Translations under genes and position numbers: made by a program | The notes under the pieces: generated by a model | Told to the model about the DNA's origin: nothing | Database searches by the model: none | The model's input: the letters and a program-made list of their open reading frames with translations, nothing else | Source: an uncultured Bacilli bacterium | GTDB lineage: Bacteria > Bacillota_I > Bacilli_A > RFN20 > CAG-826 | Direction: 5' to 3' | Length of the DNA stretch: 12,117 bases | NCBI GenBank assembly: GCA_905236085.1 | Contig: CAJOOD010000122.1 | Location: 1 to 12,117 of the forward strand | Part shown: positions 1 through 7,338 of the stretch, one piece after another | Position numbering within the stretch: position 1 is the first letter of the stretch | Layout: every line of letters starts with the position of its first letter

Positions 1-19
1 ATACTTTTTTTATTTTTTT

Positions 20-48
20 ATGTCAAGACATCACAAAGTGATTATAAT
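20..48 (+). promoter_or_regulatory. Promoter of hpf with inverted repeat in spacer
   Basis: A consensus -10 box TATAAT (43-48) is preceded, after a 17-nt spacer, by ATGTCA (20-25), a 4/6 match to the -35 consensus. The spacer holds the inverted repeat ATCAC-AAA-GTGAT (30-42), directly abutting the -10 box, and just upstream TGTC-AA-GACA (21-30). Either could bind a repressor, but no regulator is identified. The transcript would start near 55, leaving about 45 nt of leader with a Shine-Dalgarno (GAAAGGAG, 84-91). Confidence 0.65.
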
Positions 49-100
49 ATAAGTAGAGAACCATTTCATAAGTATTAACAAATGAAAGGAGCAACATATT

Positions 101-652
101 ATGAAGTACCAGATTATCGGAAAACAGTTAACGGTTACTGATGCTATGCAAGCTCAAATCACCAAAAAGCTTTCGCGTATGGACAAATACTTTGAAGACG
201 ACGAAGCTATTAATTGCCGCGTGGTTTGCAGCGCAAAGAAGAAAACCGCCAAGGTGGAAATTACTATCTTCATTCCACAAATGACCTTAAGAAGTGAGGT
301 CGAACACGAAGATTTGTATGCCGCTGTTGATTTATCCATTGATAAACTACAAGGCCAAATGAGAAAACTAAAAACAAGATTAGATCGCTCTAATTCTAGA
401 ACATCTCTAGGTAGAGCAATTGCATTTGAAAATTTTGAAGCTGAAAAAGAGCCAAAAGAAAAAGACATCATCGTAAGAGCTAAATCATATTATCTTGAAG
501 CTATGACAATTGATGAAGCTATTACTAGAATGAATGCTTTAGGCCACAATTTCTTCATGTATTTAGATAAGGAAAGCGATAGAATCGCTGTTGTCTATGT
601 AAGAAATGATGCTGGTTATGGTGTCATTGAAGCGGAGAACCCAATCAAATAA
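101..652 (+). CDS. hpf: Ribosome hibernation promoting factor, long form
   Basis: This 183-residue protein has the two-domain layout of long HPF from low-GC Gram-positives. Residues 1-100 form the YfiA/RaiA-type ribosome-binding domain (start MKYQIIGKQLTVTDAM). A variable linker covers about 100-123. The C-terminal dimerisation domain, about 124-180, carries the family pattern MTIDEAITRMNALGHNFFMY then VVYVRNDAGYGVIE. The family blocks the decoding centre of the 30S subunit and, through the C-terminal domain, pairs 70S ribosomes into inactive 100S dimers in slow growth or stress. The start is supported by GAAAGGAG nine bases before the ATG. The gene stands alone between its own promoter and a strong terminator. 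In other Bacilli hpf is under stress control; which signal acts here cannot be read from the sequence. Confidence 0.96.
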   Translation: MKYQIIGKQLTVTDAMQAQITKKLSRMDKYFEDDEAINCRVVCSAKKKTAKVEITIFIPQMTLRSEVEHEDLYAAVDLSIDKLQGQMRKLKTRLDRSNSRTSLGRAIAFENFEAEKEPKEKDIIVRAKSYYLEAMTIDEAITRMNALGHNFFMYLDKESDRIAVVYVRNDAGYGVIEAENPIK

Positions 653-671
653 AATCATAAATCATCAATTT

Positions 672-697
672 AAGGCGAGATTTTCTCGCCTTTTTTA
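672..697 (+). terminator. Intrinsic terminator of hpf
   Basis: A perfect 9-bp stem AAGGCGAGA (672-680) / TCTCGCCTT (684-692) with a TTT loop runs into a T tract (691-696). It lies 20 nt after the hpf stop codon and separates hpf from the ABC unit. Confidence 0.93.
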
Positions 698-720
698 TTC
701 TTTTTTAAAAATTATTTTCC

Positions 721-726
721 TATAAT
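721..726 (+). promoter_or_regulatory. -10 box of the ABC transporter unit, near-leaderless
   Basis: TATAAT at 721-726 ends 13 nt before the ATG at 740. A start site about 7 nt after the box leaves a leader of only about 6-7 nt, and there is no Shine-Dalgarno. An in-frame TAG at 728-730 rules out a start further upstream. No convincing -35 hexamer is seen; the upstream side is the tail of the hpf terminator. Confidence 0.55.
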
Positions 727-739
727 ATAGTATATATTT

Positions 740-1447
740 ATGGCAGACGAAGTTATTTTAAAACATATATTTAAAATCTATGGTAAAGATGGAGATGTTC
801 AAGTCAAAGCCTTGGATGATGTATCCTTTTCTATTCCTAAGGGACAATTTGTGGTTATTTTAGGTGCCTCAGGAGCTGGTAAATCCACCATGCTTAATAT
901 ACTTGGTGGAATGGATTATGCGACATCTGGTTCATTTAAATTAAATGATATCGAAGCCACAAAATTAAATGATAAAGATTTAGGCAAATTTAGACGTAGT
1001 GAAATAGGTTTTGTATTTCAATTCTATAATCTCATGCCTAATTTAACTGCTTTAGAAAATGTCCAAATAGCGGAATCGGTGGCTAAAGATCCTTTCTCTA
1101 GTGCGGAAATTTTAAAACTAGTAGGCTTAGAAGGAAGAGAAAATGATTTTCCATCTCAATTATCAGGTGGTCAACAACAAAGAGTGGCTATTGCTAGAGC
1201 TATTGTTAAGAATCCAACATTGTTATTATGTGATGAACCAACAGGTGCTCTAGATTCTAAAACTGGTGGAATGATTATTAAATTATTGATGGATGTATCC
1301 AAAAAATATAATAAAACCGTTATTATTGTTACTCATAATTCAAAAATCGCTGATGTTGGTGATAGAGTTATTCAACTCGCAGATGGCAAAATTATCAGCG
1401 ATAAAATTAACAAAAGACCTAAAAATCCGGAAGGCATAACATGGTAA
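740..1447 (+). CDS. ABC transporter ATP-binding protein, MacB/LolD type
   Basis: This 235-residue nucleotide-binding subunit hydrolyses ATP to drive the partner FtsX-like permease. All core motifs are present: Walker A GASGAGKST at 42-50, ABC signature LSGGQ at 141-145, Walker B LLLCDEPTGALD with Asp165 and catalytic Glu166, and the H-loop His199 in VTHN. The opening MADEVILKHIFKIYG aligns with the usual start of MacB/LolD-type ATPases, which supports the ATG at 740 even though no ribosome-binding site precedes it. Length is normal for the family. The last seven bases overlap the permease start, so the two are almost certainly co-translated. Relatives in Gram-positive bacteria export peptides or lipids, or work as mechanotransmission and resistance modules. 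The substrate here is unknown, and no peptide, two-component or lipoprotein gene lies alongside to point to one. Confidence 0.95.
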   Translation: MADEVILKHIFKIYGKDGDVQVKALDDVSFSIPKGQFVVILGASGAGKSTMLNILGGMDYATSGSFKLNDIEATKLNDKDLGKFRRSEIGFVFQFYNLMPNLTALENVQIAESVAKDPFSSAEILKLVGLEGRENDFPSQLSGGQQQRVAIARAIVKNPTLLLCDEPTGALDSKTGGMIIKLLMDVSKKYNKTVIIVTHNSKIADVGDRVIQLADGKIISDKINKRPKNPEGITW

Positions 1448-4029
1448 AAAGAAGAAAAAAATCCTTATTTTCCATATTATTTGCGTTAGTTAGAAGAACA
1501 TTATTAAGATCACCGATGCAATTTCTCGCGGTTATTTTGATAACTGGCATCGCTACAACATTATATGTCGGATTGACATCTAACGCTTTATCCTTATCAA
1601 ATAGAGTTAACGCCTTATATGAAGGGGCCAATATCGCAGATTTATGGACTACTGTTTCTAAATACGATAAACAAGATTTAACAAAAATAAATGATTTACT
1701 TGGCGAGGGCGCGATTACCGAAGAAAGATTCTCTTTATCCGCGACATTAAATTCATATTCCGCTACGGCATTATTGAGTAAAGAATTGCCTGCAATAAAT
1801 AAAGCATATTTAACTGATAACAATGATGAAGAAAATTATTTTATTATTGATCAAAGACTATTAGAGGCAGAAAGCGCAACAAATTCTACCATATCTTGGC
1901 ATGATAAAAATGGAGAATATGACACTGTGCCTGTTGATTTTGCTTTCTCTACCTATCGCAATGCTTTCAATAAATCAACATTGATTACTCTTCCAAATGC
2001 TGGTAAGAAGACATTTATGGATTTATTTAATACCTGTTTAAAAGATGATGGAATAAATATATTTGATAATGCCTACCTTCACGGAGAATTCGAAATTACT
2101 GGAACGATGATGGGAGGAGAAAATGTTCAGTCATCATTAATGAATAATACATCATTTTTAATGTCTAGAAATCTATTTGTTGATTTCTTTACTCAGCAAT
2201 TTAATGAGAATTTTATTACTCCTGAAGCAGTTGATTCCGCTGATGAGAATTATGAATGGATTTCTTTTATTAGAGACCTTGATTTACTTAACATGGCTAA
2301 AGATATGGTCTTTAATCAATTTAGTGTAAATCAATATGTTTCTAAACTCGGAAAGGGAGTAAGTGTAGATACAGCAAAAAATAGAATTAATAACTATTTC
2401 GCTGCAAAACCCAACTCAAATTTAATTATTTGTGTGGATATTAATAACCTAACCAGCAATGTAACCATACAAAGCGATATCATTCAGGCTCAGCAATTAT
2501 CATATATTTTTCCAATGATTTTCTTTATTGTCGCTATCTTAGTGGTTCTAACAACTTTATCACAATTGATAATAAAAGATCGAACGCAAATAGGAACGAT
2601 GAAAGCCTTAGGTATTTCTAAAGGTAGAGTAATTTTCCATTATATTTTATTAGACGCAACTATTGTCTTAATTGGCATTTTAGCGGGAATTATTTTAGGC
2701 CCATTTATTTTACCTTTTATCATGGATCAAAAATACGCCATATTATATTCTTTGCCTCGTATGACTTATACTCTTGCCTTACCAGAGGCATTGCTGGTAA
2801 CTTTAGTTTTATTAGCGATTTCTTCTATTGTTACATTAGCCATTGTCTTTGGAGAAGTTAGATTAAATCCAAGTCAATCTATGCGACCTAAAGCCGCGAA
2901 AAATTTTAAGAAGCATACCAAGAGTATTTCCAAAACTAGAAAGCCATTCATGGTATCAGTAAAAATGGCTTTTAGAAATATTAGAGTTAATCTAATTAAA
3001 TCTTTAATGGTAATCGTGGGAGTTATGGGCTGCACTGGCTTATTAGTGTGTGGTTTTGGAATAGATGATACTTTAAATTATGGTGTTGATAAGGATATCA
3101 ATAATTTCTTTTCTAGTGATGTAATGTGCTATTATTCTTCAACATCCTCTATGAAAGATGAAATTAGTCTTGTTGATGGTGTTAATAGTGTTGAAGAACT
3201 AGCGATATTACCAGTTAATGTCTATACCGATAAAAGTACCTATGCCACAACTATTATGGTAATAGATGATAATTCAAAGAATTTCATGGGTGATGGTAAA
3301 TATTTTCCTGACAATATGGCAGGCATATCTTCTAAAAAAGCTAGAGAATTTGGCTTATCAATAGGTGATGATGTTAAATTTACCTTATTAGGAAATACCT
3401 ACAATATCACCATTGGTTTTATTATGGATGCTTTTTATCAACATAACATATATTTAAATGTCAAAGATTTTCCGGATTTAGCAGAATATAAAAATGCAGC
3501 ATGGGTGAACATTAGTGATGGCTACGACATTACTATCGTTAAAGATGAAATATCAAAAATTGGTGGAGTATCTTCTGCGAGAACTAATCAAGAAACCAAA
3601 GAAATGGTAGCCTCTTATATGTCTTCTATTTCTTTAATGACTCTAGCGGTTAAGGTATTTGCCATCGCTTTAGCGGTAGTGGTCTTATATAACCTCGCTT
3701 TATTAAATTTTAAAGAAAAGATTAGAGATATCGCGACTTTAAAAGTTCTTGGTTTTTCCAAACTAGAGATAGCCTATTCTCTAATTTTAGAAATAATGTT
3801 TTTAACTATGCTAGGTATTGCCTTTGGCCTATTAGTAGGGAAGCCATTAGAAATATTAGTATTATTTGTTAATCAAACTCCAGTAGTGGATTTCTTATAT
3901 ACCGTATTTCTAGCGACATATATCATTTCTTTCTTAATTTCATTCTTAACTGCCTTTGTGGTTAATATCTTCTTAACCCATAAATTAAAATCTGTCAAAA
4001 TGGTGGAATCCTTGAAGTCCATAGAATAA
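1441..4029 (+). CDS. FtsX-like ABC permease with two FtsX domains
   Basis: This 862-residue permease has the duplicated layout (1+3)+(1+3) membrane segments. A first segment lies at about 23-48, followed by a large extracytoplasmic region to about 350. Three segments at about 353-475 form FtsX domain 1, which contains the coupling stretch IKDRTQIGTMKALGIS. A fifth segment is at about 517-540, then a second, smaller extracytoplasmic region. Three final segments at about 733-845 form FtsX domain 2, with the matching stretch LNFKEKIRDIATLKVLGFS. The start ATG has GGAAGG (1429-1434) six bases upstream and lies within the last codons of the ATPase gene. The N-terminal external region (about 300 residues) matches no domain I recognise and probably fixes the cargo. 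The pair resembles export or mechanotransmission systems rather than importers, since no solute-binding protein is encoded nearby. Confidence 0.93.
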   Translation: MVKRRKKSLFSILFALVRRTLLRSPMQFLAVILITGIATTLYVGLTSNALSLSNRVNALYEGANIADLWTTVSKYDKQDLTKINDLLGEGAITEERFSLSATLNSYSATALLSKELPAINKAYLTDNNDEENYFIIDQRLLEAESATNSTISWHDKNGEYDTVPVDFAFSTYRNAFNKSTLITLPNAGKKTFMDLFNTCLKDDGINIFDNAYLHGEFEITGTMMGGENVQSSLMNNTSFLMSRNLFVDFFTQQFNENFITPEAVDSADENYEWISFIRDLDLLNMAKDMVFNQFSVNQYVSKLGKGVSVDTAKNRINNYFAAKPNSNLIICVDINNLTSNVTIQSDIIQAQQLSYIFPMIFFIVAILVVLTTLSQLIIKDRTQIGTMKALGISKGRVIFHYILLDATIVLIGILAGIILGPFILPFIMDQKYAILYSLPRMTYTLALPEALLVTLVLLAISSIVTLAIVFGEVRLNPSQSMRPKAAKNFKKHTKSISKTRKPFMVSVKMAFRNIRVNLIKSLMVIVGVMGCTGLLVCGFGIDDTLNYGVDKDINNFFSSDVMCYYSSTSSMKDEISLVDGVNSVEELAILPVNVYTDKSTYATTIMVIDDNSKNFMGDGKYFPDNMAGISSKKAREFGLSIGDDVKFTLLGNTYNITIGFIMDAFYQHNIYLNVKDFPDLAEYKNAAWVNISDGYDITIVKDEISKIGGVSSARTNQETKEMVASYMSSISLMTLAVKVFAIALAVVVLYNLALLNFKEKIRDIATLKVLGFSKLEIAYSLILEIMFLTMLGIAFGLLVGKPLEILVLFVNQTPVVDFLYTVFLATYIISFLISFLTAFVVNIFLTHKLKSVKMVESLKSIE

Positions 4030-4058
4030 AGTTGACTTTTATTTTTTAAATAAATGTG

Positions 4059-4064
4059 TATAAT
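4059..4064 (+). promoter_or_regulatory. -10 box of the HAD unit, apparently leaderless
   Basis: TATAAT at 4059-4064 leaves only 8 nt (TTTCCTAT) before the ATG at 4073, so the predicted transcript begins within 0-2 nt of the start codon. TTGACT at 4032-4037 looks like a -35 box, but the 21-nt spacer is too long to be ideal. The preceding sequence (4025-4047) can form a weak AT-rich hairpin ending in a T run that may partly terminate the permease transcript. Confidence 0.6.
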
Positions 4065-4072
4065 TTTCCTAT

Positions 4073-4933
4073 ATGAACAAAGTTTTAGCAATTGACTTAG
4101 ATGGAACATTGTTCTATCCAAAAAGCCGCAAAAGATTGGTTTCTAAGAAAAACGTCGAGTTTTTGCAGCGTTTTATTGATTTAGGAAATAAAGTAGTCCT
4201 CGTTACATCTAGAGCCGCTGAATTTGTGGAAAGAGTCGTTAAAGAAATTGGTAGAGAAGTAGATTATCTAGCTTGTACTGGCGCGGTAATTAAAATTAAT
4301 AACGAAATTGTTGAAAAAACTTCTGTGCAAAATAAAGTCATGAAAACAGTTATAGATGATACTATTATGACTTTTAAACCTTTGGCGATATTATTAACTA
4401 CTGAAAAATATGAAATGATTGTCCATGCCTTGTTTCCATTTGGTAGATTCCTTAAAGCAATGTATCAATTCTGGTATAAGGTAGCCTTTGGAGTTTCTAG
4501 GCAACCAATAGAACTTTCAAATAATGTATTTGAAGATGAATTAAATGGTGGTAATATATATGGAGCTAAGATTTTCTTTGGTCTTAGATCTAAGCAAGAA
4601 AAGATGAACAAAGAGATTAATAAATCCGTTCGTGAACGCTTCAAAGATGATATAGAAGCATCATGGGCTGGACAAGTCATTGAACTAACACCAGTTGGTT
4701 GTGATAAGGCAAACGCTATTAAAAAATATGCTAATCTTACCAACACCAACCATGATAATATATATGTCATTGGTGATAGTGGAAACGACATTTCCATGTT
4801 TAATGAATTTCATGATAATTCGTTTGTTATGGCACATAGCTATCCGAGCGTGAAGAAATATGCCAAACATGAAATATCACGCGTCTATAAAATTGAGAAG
4901 TATGTACTCGGAAAGGAGAGTAATAATGAATAA
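4073..4933 (+). CDS. Cof-type HAD-IIB family phosphatase
   Basis: This 286-residue protein carries the haloacid dehalogenase phosphatase motifs. Motif I is DLDGTL at 8-13, with Asp8 the expected nucleophile and Asp10 the acid/base. Motif II is VTSR at 44-47, and motif IV is GDSGND at 234-239 for Mg2+ binding. The insert of about 150 residues between motifs II and IV is the size of a C2B cap, as in Cof/YidA-type enzymes that dephosphorylate sugar phosphates, pyridoxal phosphate or flavin precursors. The substrate cannot be told from sequence. The start is secure: motif I begins at residue 8 and an in-frame TAA lies at 4061-4063, yet no Shine-Dalgarno is present. The 3' end overlaps the next gene by 8 nt and carries that gene's ribosome-binding site, so they form an operon. 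Confidence 0.92.
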   Translation: MNKVLAIDLDGTLFYPKSRKRLVSKKNVEFLQRFIDLGNKVVLVTSRAAEFVERVVKEIGREVDYLACTGAVIKINNEIVEKTSVQNKVMKTVIDDTIMTFKPLAILLTTEKYEMIVHALFPFGRFLKAMYQFWYKVAFGVSRQPIELSNNVFEDELNGGNIYGAKIFFGLRSKQEKMNKEINKSVRERFKDDIEASWAGQVIELTPVGCDKANAIKKYANLTNTNHDNIYVIGDSGNDISMFNEFHDNSFVMAHSYPSVKKYAKHEISRVYKIEKYVLGKESNNE

Positions 4934-5783
4934 CACAAGCCGATACATCGCAAATCTCTATAACGTCTTATTAAACGTTAGAGACACATTAGAATTCACA
5001 TTTAATCGTGAACACCCAACTACAGTTTACAATGCTCGTAAACTCGCAATCGAAGAAGGATTAAGAGATAATTCCGCCTTAAAGAATTTCTTGGATAACA
5101 ATGGCGATAAGGGAAAAGAAATCGCCACCAAATTAAAAGAATTTATCGATGAAATTTATGGCGCTGATTCAACAGTATTAGTCGTCAGTGGTGATCAAAT
5201 TAGAGTGGACCACACCCAACATCTTAAAATCTATGAATACGTTGTAGGTATTGAAGAAACTTTAAGAGATGTCATCTTGTCATATATCAACTATGCAAGA
5301 CAACATAACGAATCAGAAGAAATAATTACTAAATTAGTAGTTACCGATGAAGCCTTATATCGCGCTGCTTTAAATAAAGTTGTTCTTGCTGATTTAGAAA
5401 AATCCTTCTTAGAATTCAACAAATTAATGAATGAATCTAAAGGACAACCAACTCCACAATCTAATTTCATCGTTCAAAATGAAATCAATAAATATGCTGG
5501 ATATTTAAGATTCTCCAGAGCACACACACATTTAATTGATAACAAATCATTAGATATGTTAGATCAAACCATCCAATTAGTGGAAATGGTGGAAGGCCGT
5601 AGAGAAAGAAGAGACAATAAGAGCTTCCAATTATTATTCCAAGAAGCTAGAGAAGGCACTGATGCTTATTTAAGAAGTGCTGAAGAAGCTTGGAAATCCG
5701 CTTATCGTCCAGTATTCGATGAAATGGTCGAATTAGCTAAACAAGCTAGAGAAAACGCCAATAATGGTGGAGATAATAACTAA
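4926..5783 (+). CDS. Unrecognised helical protein, possibly abundant
   Basis: I do not recognise this 285-residue protein. It has no signal peptide or membrane segment, is rich in Glu, Lys, Asn and Leu, and reads as almost entirely alpha-helical, with amphipathic stretches around 55-75, 95-120, 150-180 and 215-275 and a low-complexity tail NANNGGDNN. I chose ATG 4926 over the longer in-frame start at 4860 because AAAGGAG (4912-4918) sits at ideal distance and the longer form would overlap the HAD gene by 74 nt. Codon choice differs from its neighbours: 9 of 11 Phe codons are TTC, while the downstream four-pass gene uses almost only TTT. That fits selection for high expression. It is translated right after the HAD phosphatase and followed by a small membrane protein. 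A structural or scaffolding cytoplasmic protein is possible, but no function can be assigned. Confidence 0.85.
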   Translation: MNNTSRYIANLYNVLLNVRDTLEFTFNREHPTTVYNARKLAIEEGLRDNSALKNFLDNNGDKGKEIATKLKEFIDEIYGADSTVLVVSGDQIRVDHTQHLKIYEYVVGIEETLRDVILSYINYARQHNESEEIITKLVVTDEALYRAALNKVVLADLEKSFLEFNKLMNESKGQPTPQSNFIVQNEINKYAGYLRFSRAHTHLIDNKSLDMLDQTIQLVEMVEGRRERRDNKSFQLLFQEAREGTDAYLRSAEEAWKSAYRPVFDEMVELAKQARENANNGGDNN

Positions 5784-5792
5784 TTAGTTATT
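5775..5792. repeat. Perfect 18-bp palindrome across a stop codon
   Basis: AATAACTAATTAGTTATT equals its own reverse complement and spans the TAA stop (5781-5783) of the helical-protein gene. As DNA it could be a dimer-binding site. As RNA it would be a weak AT-only hairpin with no long T run after it, so read-through into the next gene is likely. Confidence 0.6.
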
Positions 5793-5828
5793 TAATAATA
5801 TTGCACAACATGTGTAAGAGGTAGAGAC

Positions 5829-6227
5829 ATGAATAAAAAGAAATTTAAACTATCTCCTAAAGAATATGTATGGTATATCCTCTCTCTTATTATGGTAACA
5901 GGAGGATTAGTACAAATCATCTTAGGATTAATCGTTGAATTTGCTAACGTAAAAGTTAGTGATTTCCCGTTATATAATGGAAATCAAGACCTAATCGGCT
6001 GGTCAAAATTAGGCTTTTTAAATTGGGGTCTTATTTGGTTAGCTGTTGGTGTTGTTCTTGCTGTTTTAGTCTTGTGCATCTTTGCGACCACGAATGATAG
6101 AAATATGGAAAAACAATCTCGTCGTGCTGCTCGTCTTAATAAAATTAATGTTTCAGAAGCACAAGTAAAAGAACCAGACAGCAACGAAGAAATTCATGTC
6201 GAAAAATTAGAACCTTCTGATAAATAA
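5829..6227 (+). CDS. Small two-pass membrane protein, unknown
   Basis: This 132-residue protein has a basic N-terminus (MNKKKFKLSPK) and two hydrophobic segments at about 14-37 and 63-87. The loop between them is about 25 residues. The cytoplasmic or exposed C-terminal tail of about 45 residues is basic first (RNMEKQSRRAARLNK) and acidic towards the end. The first segment is too long and too late-ending to be a typical cleaved signal peptide, and no lipobox is seen. AAGAGG (5816-5821) precedes the ATG at a suitable distance. The gene starts 45 nt after the helical-protein gene and ends just before a strong terminator, so it is the last gene of the HAD unit. I cannot assign a family; it may anchor or partner the helical protein, which is a guess from position only. 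Confidence 0.82.
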   Translation: MNKKKFKLSPKEYVWYILSLIMVTGGLVQIILGLIVEFANVKVSDFPLYNGNQDLIGWSKLGFLNWGLIWLAVGVVLAVLVLCIFATTNDRNMEKQSRRAARLNKINVSEAQVKEPDSNEEIHVEKLEPSDK

Positions 6228-6252
6228 AACTCGCATATTGTTATCTATATTT

Positions 6253-6283
6253 TAGAGCCGTCATTAACGGCTCTATTTTTTTT
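6253..6283 (+). terminator. Intrinsic terminator of the HAD unit
   Basis: A 9-bp perfect stem TAGAGCCGT (6253-6261) / ACGGCTCTA (6267-6275) with a CATTA loop is followed by eight T residues (6276-6283). It lies 25 nt after the small membrane-protein gene. Confidence 0.94.
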
Positions 6284-6337
6284 ATAAGGAAAAATATGGT
6301 TTTTAAAAAATAAGTAAAATATAAGAAAAAGAAAATG

Positions 6338-6343
6338 TATAAT
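6338..6343 (+). promoter_or_regulatory. -10 box of the ROK kinase gene
   Basis: TATAAT at 6338-6343 is preceded directly by TG. The predicted start near 6350 gives a leader of about 13 nt that still contains AGAGG (6350-6354), eight bases from the ATG at 6363. No good -35 match is found at the usual spacing. Confidence 0.55.
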
Positions 6344-6362
6344 AATTCTAGAGGTATAACAT

Positions 6363-7313
6363 ATGCTAGTATTAGGAATTGATATTGGTGGCACATCCAT
6401 TAAAGGTGCAGCTGTAAATGATGAAGGCAAGACTTATGAATCATTTGTCATGCCAGTTGATAAAGAAAAAAAGCAAGAAGAAACCATTCAAGATTTAACC
6501 AAAGAAATAAAAAACTATTTAAAAACCCACTCTTTTGATGAAAAAATAGCAGGAATTGGTATTGGTGTTCCTGGAACAATTGATGCAGTTAATGGGGTGG
6601 TTATCGCCTCAAACAATTTAAAATGGTATAATCTACCACTTAGAAAAATGATTGCGGAAGCCTTTGATATGCCGGTTAAAATCACTAATGACGCTAATGC
6701 CGCAGCCTATGGTGAAGCTTGTTTTGGCGCTGGAAAGAAATATAAAAATGTCATTATGATTACTTTAGGAACAGGTGTTGGTGGTGGAGTAATCATTGAT
6801 GGGAAAATATTTGAAGGTAGTGATGGCACCGGTGCAGAAATGGGCCACAGTGTTATCGTATATGATGGAGAACAATGTTCTTGTGGAAGAAAAGGATGTT
6901 TAGAAGCCTATGCCTCAGCGACAGCTTTAATTAGACAAACCAAAAGAGTAATTGAATTACATCCTGAATCTTTAATTGCCGAAGAAGCAAAAGAAGCAGG
7001 TAGAATATCTGGAAGAACTGCCTTTAATGCCTTAAGAAAAGGTGATAAATTTGCTGAAGAAGTAATTGATCAATATTGCCACTACTTAGCTACAGGTATT
7101 ATGGACTTCTCTAATATATTTAGACCTGATTGCTTTGTATTAAGTGGTGGAATCGCTAATGAAGGGCAATCATTAATCGATAGATTGGTGGCTATTTGCG
7201 AAGAACAAAATTATGGCTTCCCAAATAGTAAAAAGGCTGTTATTAAAATCGCAGAATTAGGCTATCAATCTGGTATTATCGGTGCTGCTTGCTTATTATT
7301 AAAAGATAATTAA
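6363..7313 (+). CDS. glcK: ROK-family glucokinase-like sugar kinase
   Basis: This 316-residue protein has the full ROK signature set. The N-terminal phosphate-binding loop is GIDIGGTSIKG at 5-15, GVPGTID is at 68-74, and the catalytic Asp110 lies in NDANAAAYGEA. The ATP-binding loop is TLGTGVGGG at 134-142. Glu159 and His162 in GAEMGH are sugar- and zinc-site residues, and the zinc motif CSCGRKGC supplies Cys172, Cys174 and Cys179. Intact zinc and catalytic residues and no N-terminal helix-turn-helix make it a kinase rather than a ROK repressor. Glucose is the likeliest substrate, giving glucose-6-phosphate for glycolysis; fructose, mannose or N-acetylmannosamine kinases share these motifs and cannot be excluded. 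It is a single-gene unit with its own promoter, and no sugar transporter lies beside it. Confidence 0.93.
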   Translation: MLVLGIDIGGTSIKGAAVNDEGKTYESFVMPVDKEKKQEETIQDLTKEIKNYLKTHSFDEKIAGIGIGVPGTIDAVNGVVIASNNLKWYNLPLRKMIAEAFDMPVKITNDANAAAYGEACFGAGKKYKNVIMITLGTGVGGGVIIDGKIFEGSDGTGAEMGHSVIVYDGEQCSCGRKGCLEAYASATALIRQTKRVIELHPESLIAEEAKEAGRISGRTAFNALRKGDKFAEEVIDQYCHYLATGIMDFSNIFRPDCFVLSGGIANEGQSLIDRLVAICEEQNYGFPNSKKAVIKIAELGYQSGIIGAACLLLKDN

Positions 7314-7338
7314 TATAATTAATTAAAAAGTTACCTAT

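Noticed and set aside
714..724. Shared 11-mer ATTTTCCTATA near two leaderless starts (714-724 and 4063-4073)
   Set aside because: It sits differently relative to the -10 box and ATG at the two sites, so it is likely coincidence in AT-rich DNA.
1419..1823. Antisense open frames such as the one opposite the start of the permease gene
   Set aside because: They lie opposite well-supported genes, have no ribosome-binding sites and encode no recognisable domains.
4025..4047. Hairpin with T tail after the permease gene as a terminator
   Set aside because: The stem is short, AT-rich and needs a bulge; it is noted only as a possible weak terminator under the HAD promoter.
4860..4925. Longer in-frame start for the helical-protein gene, adding 22 residues
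   Set aside because: There is no Shine-Dalgarno at 4860 and it would overlap the HAD gene by 74 nt; AAAGGAG at 4912-4918 points to ATG 4926.
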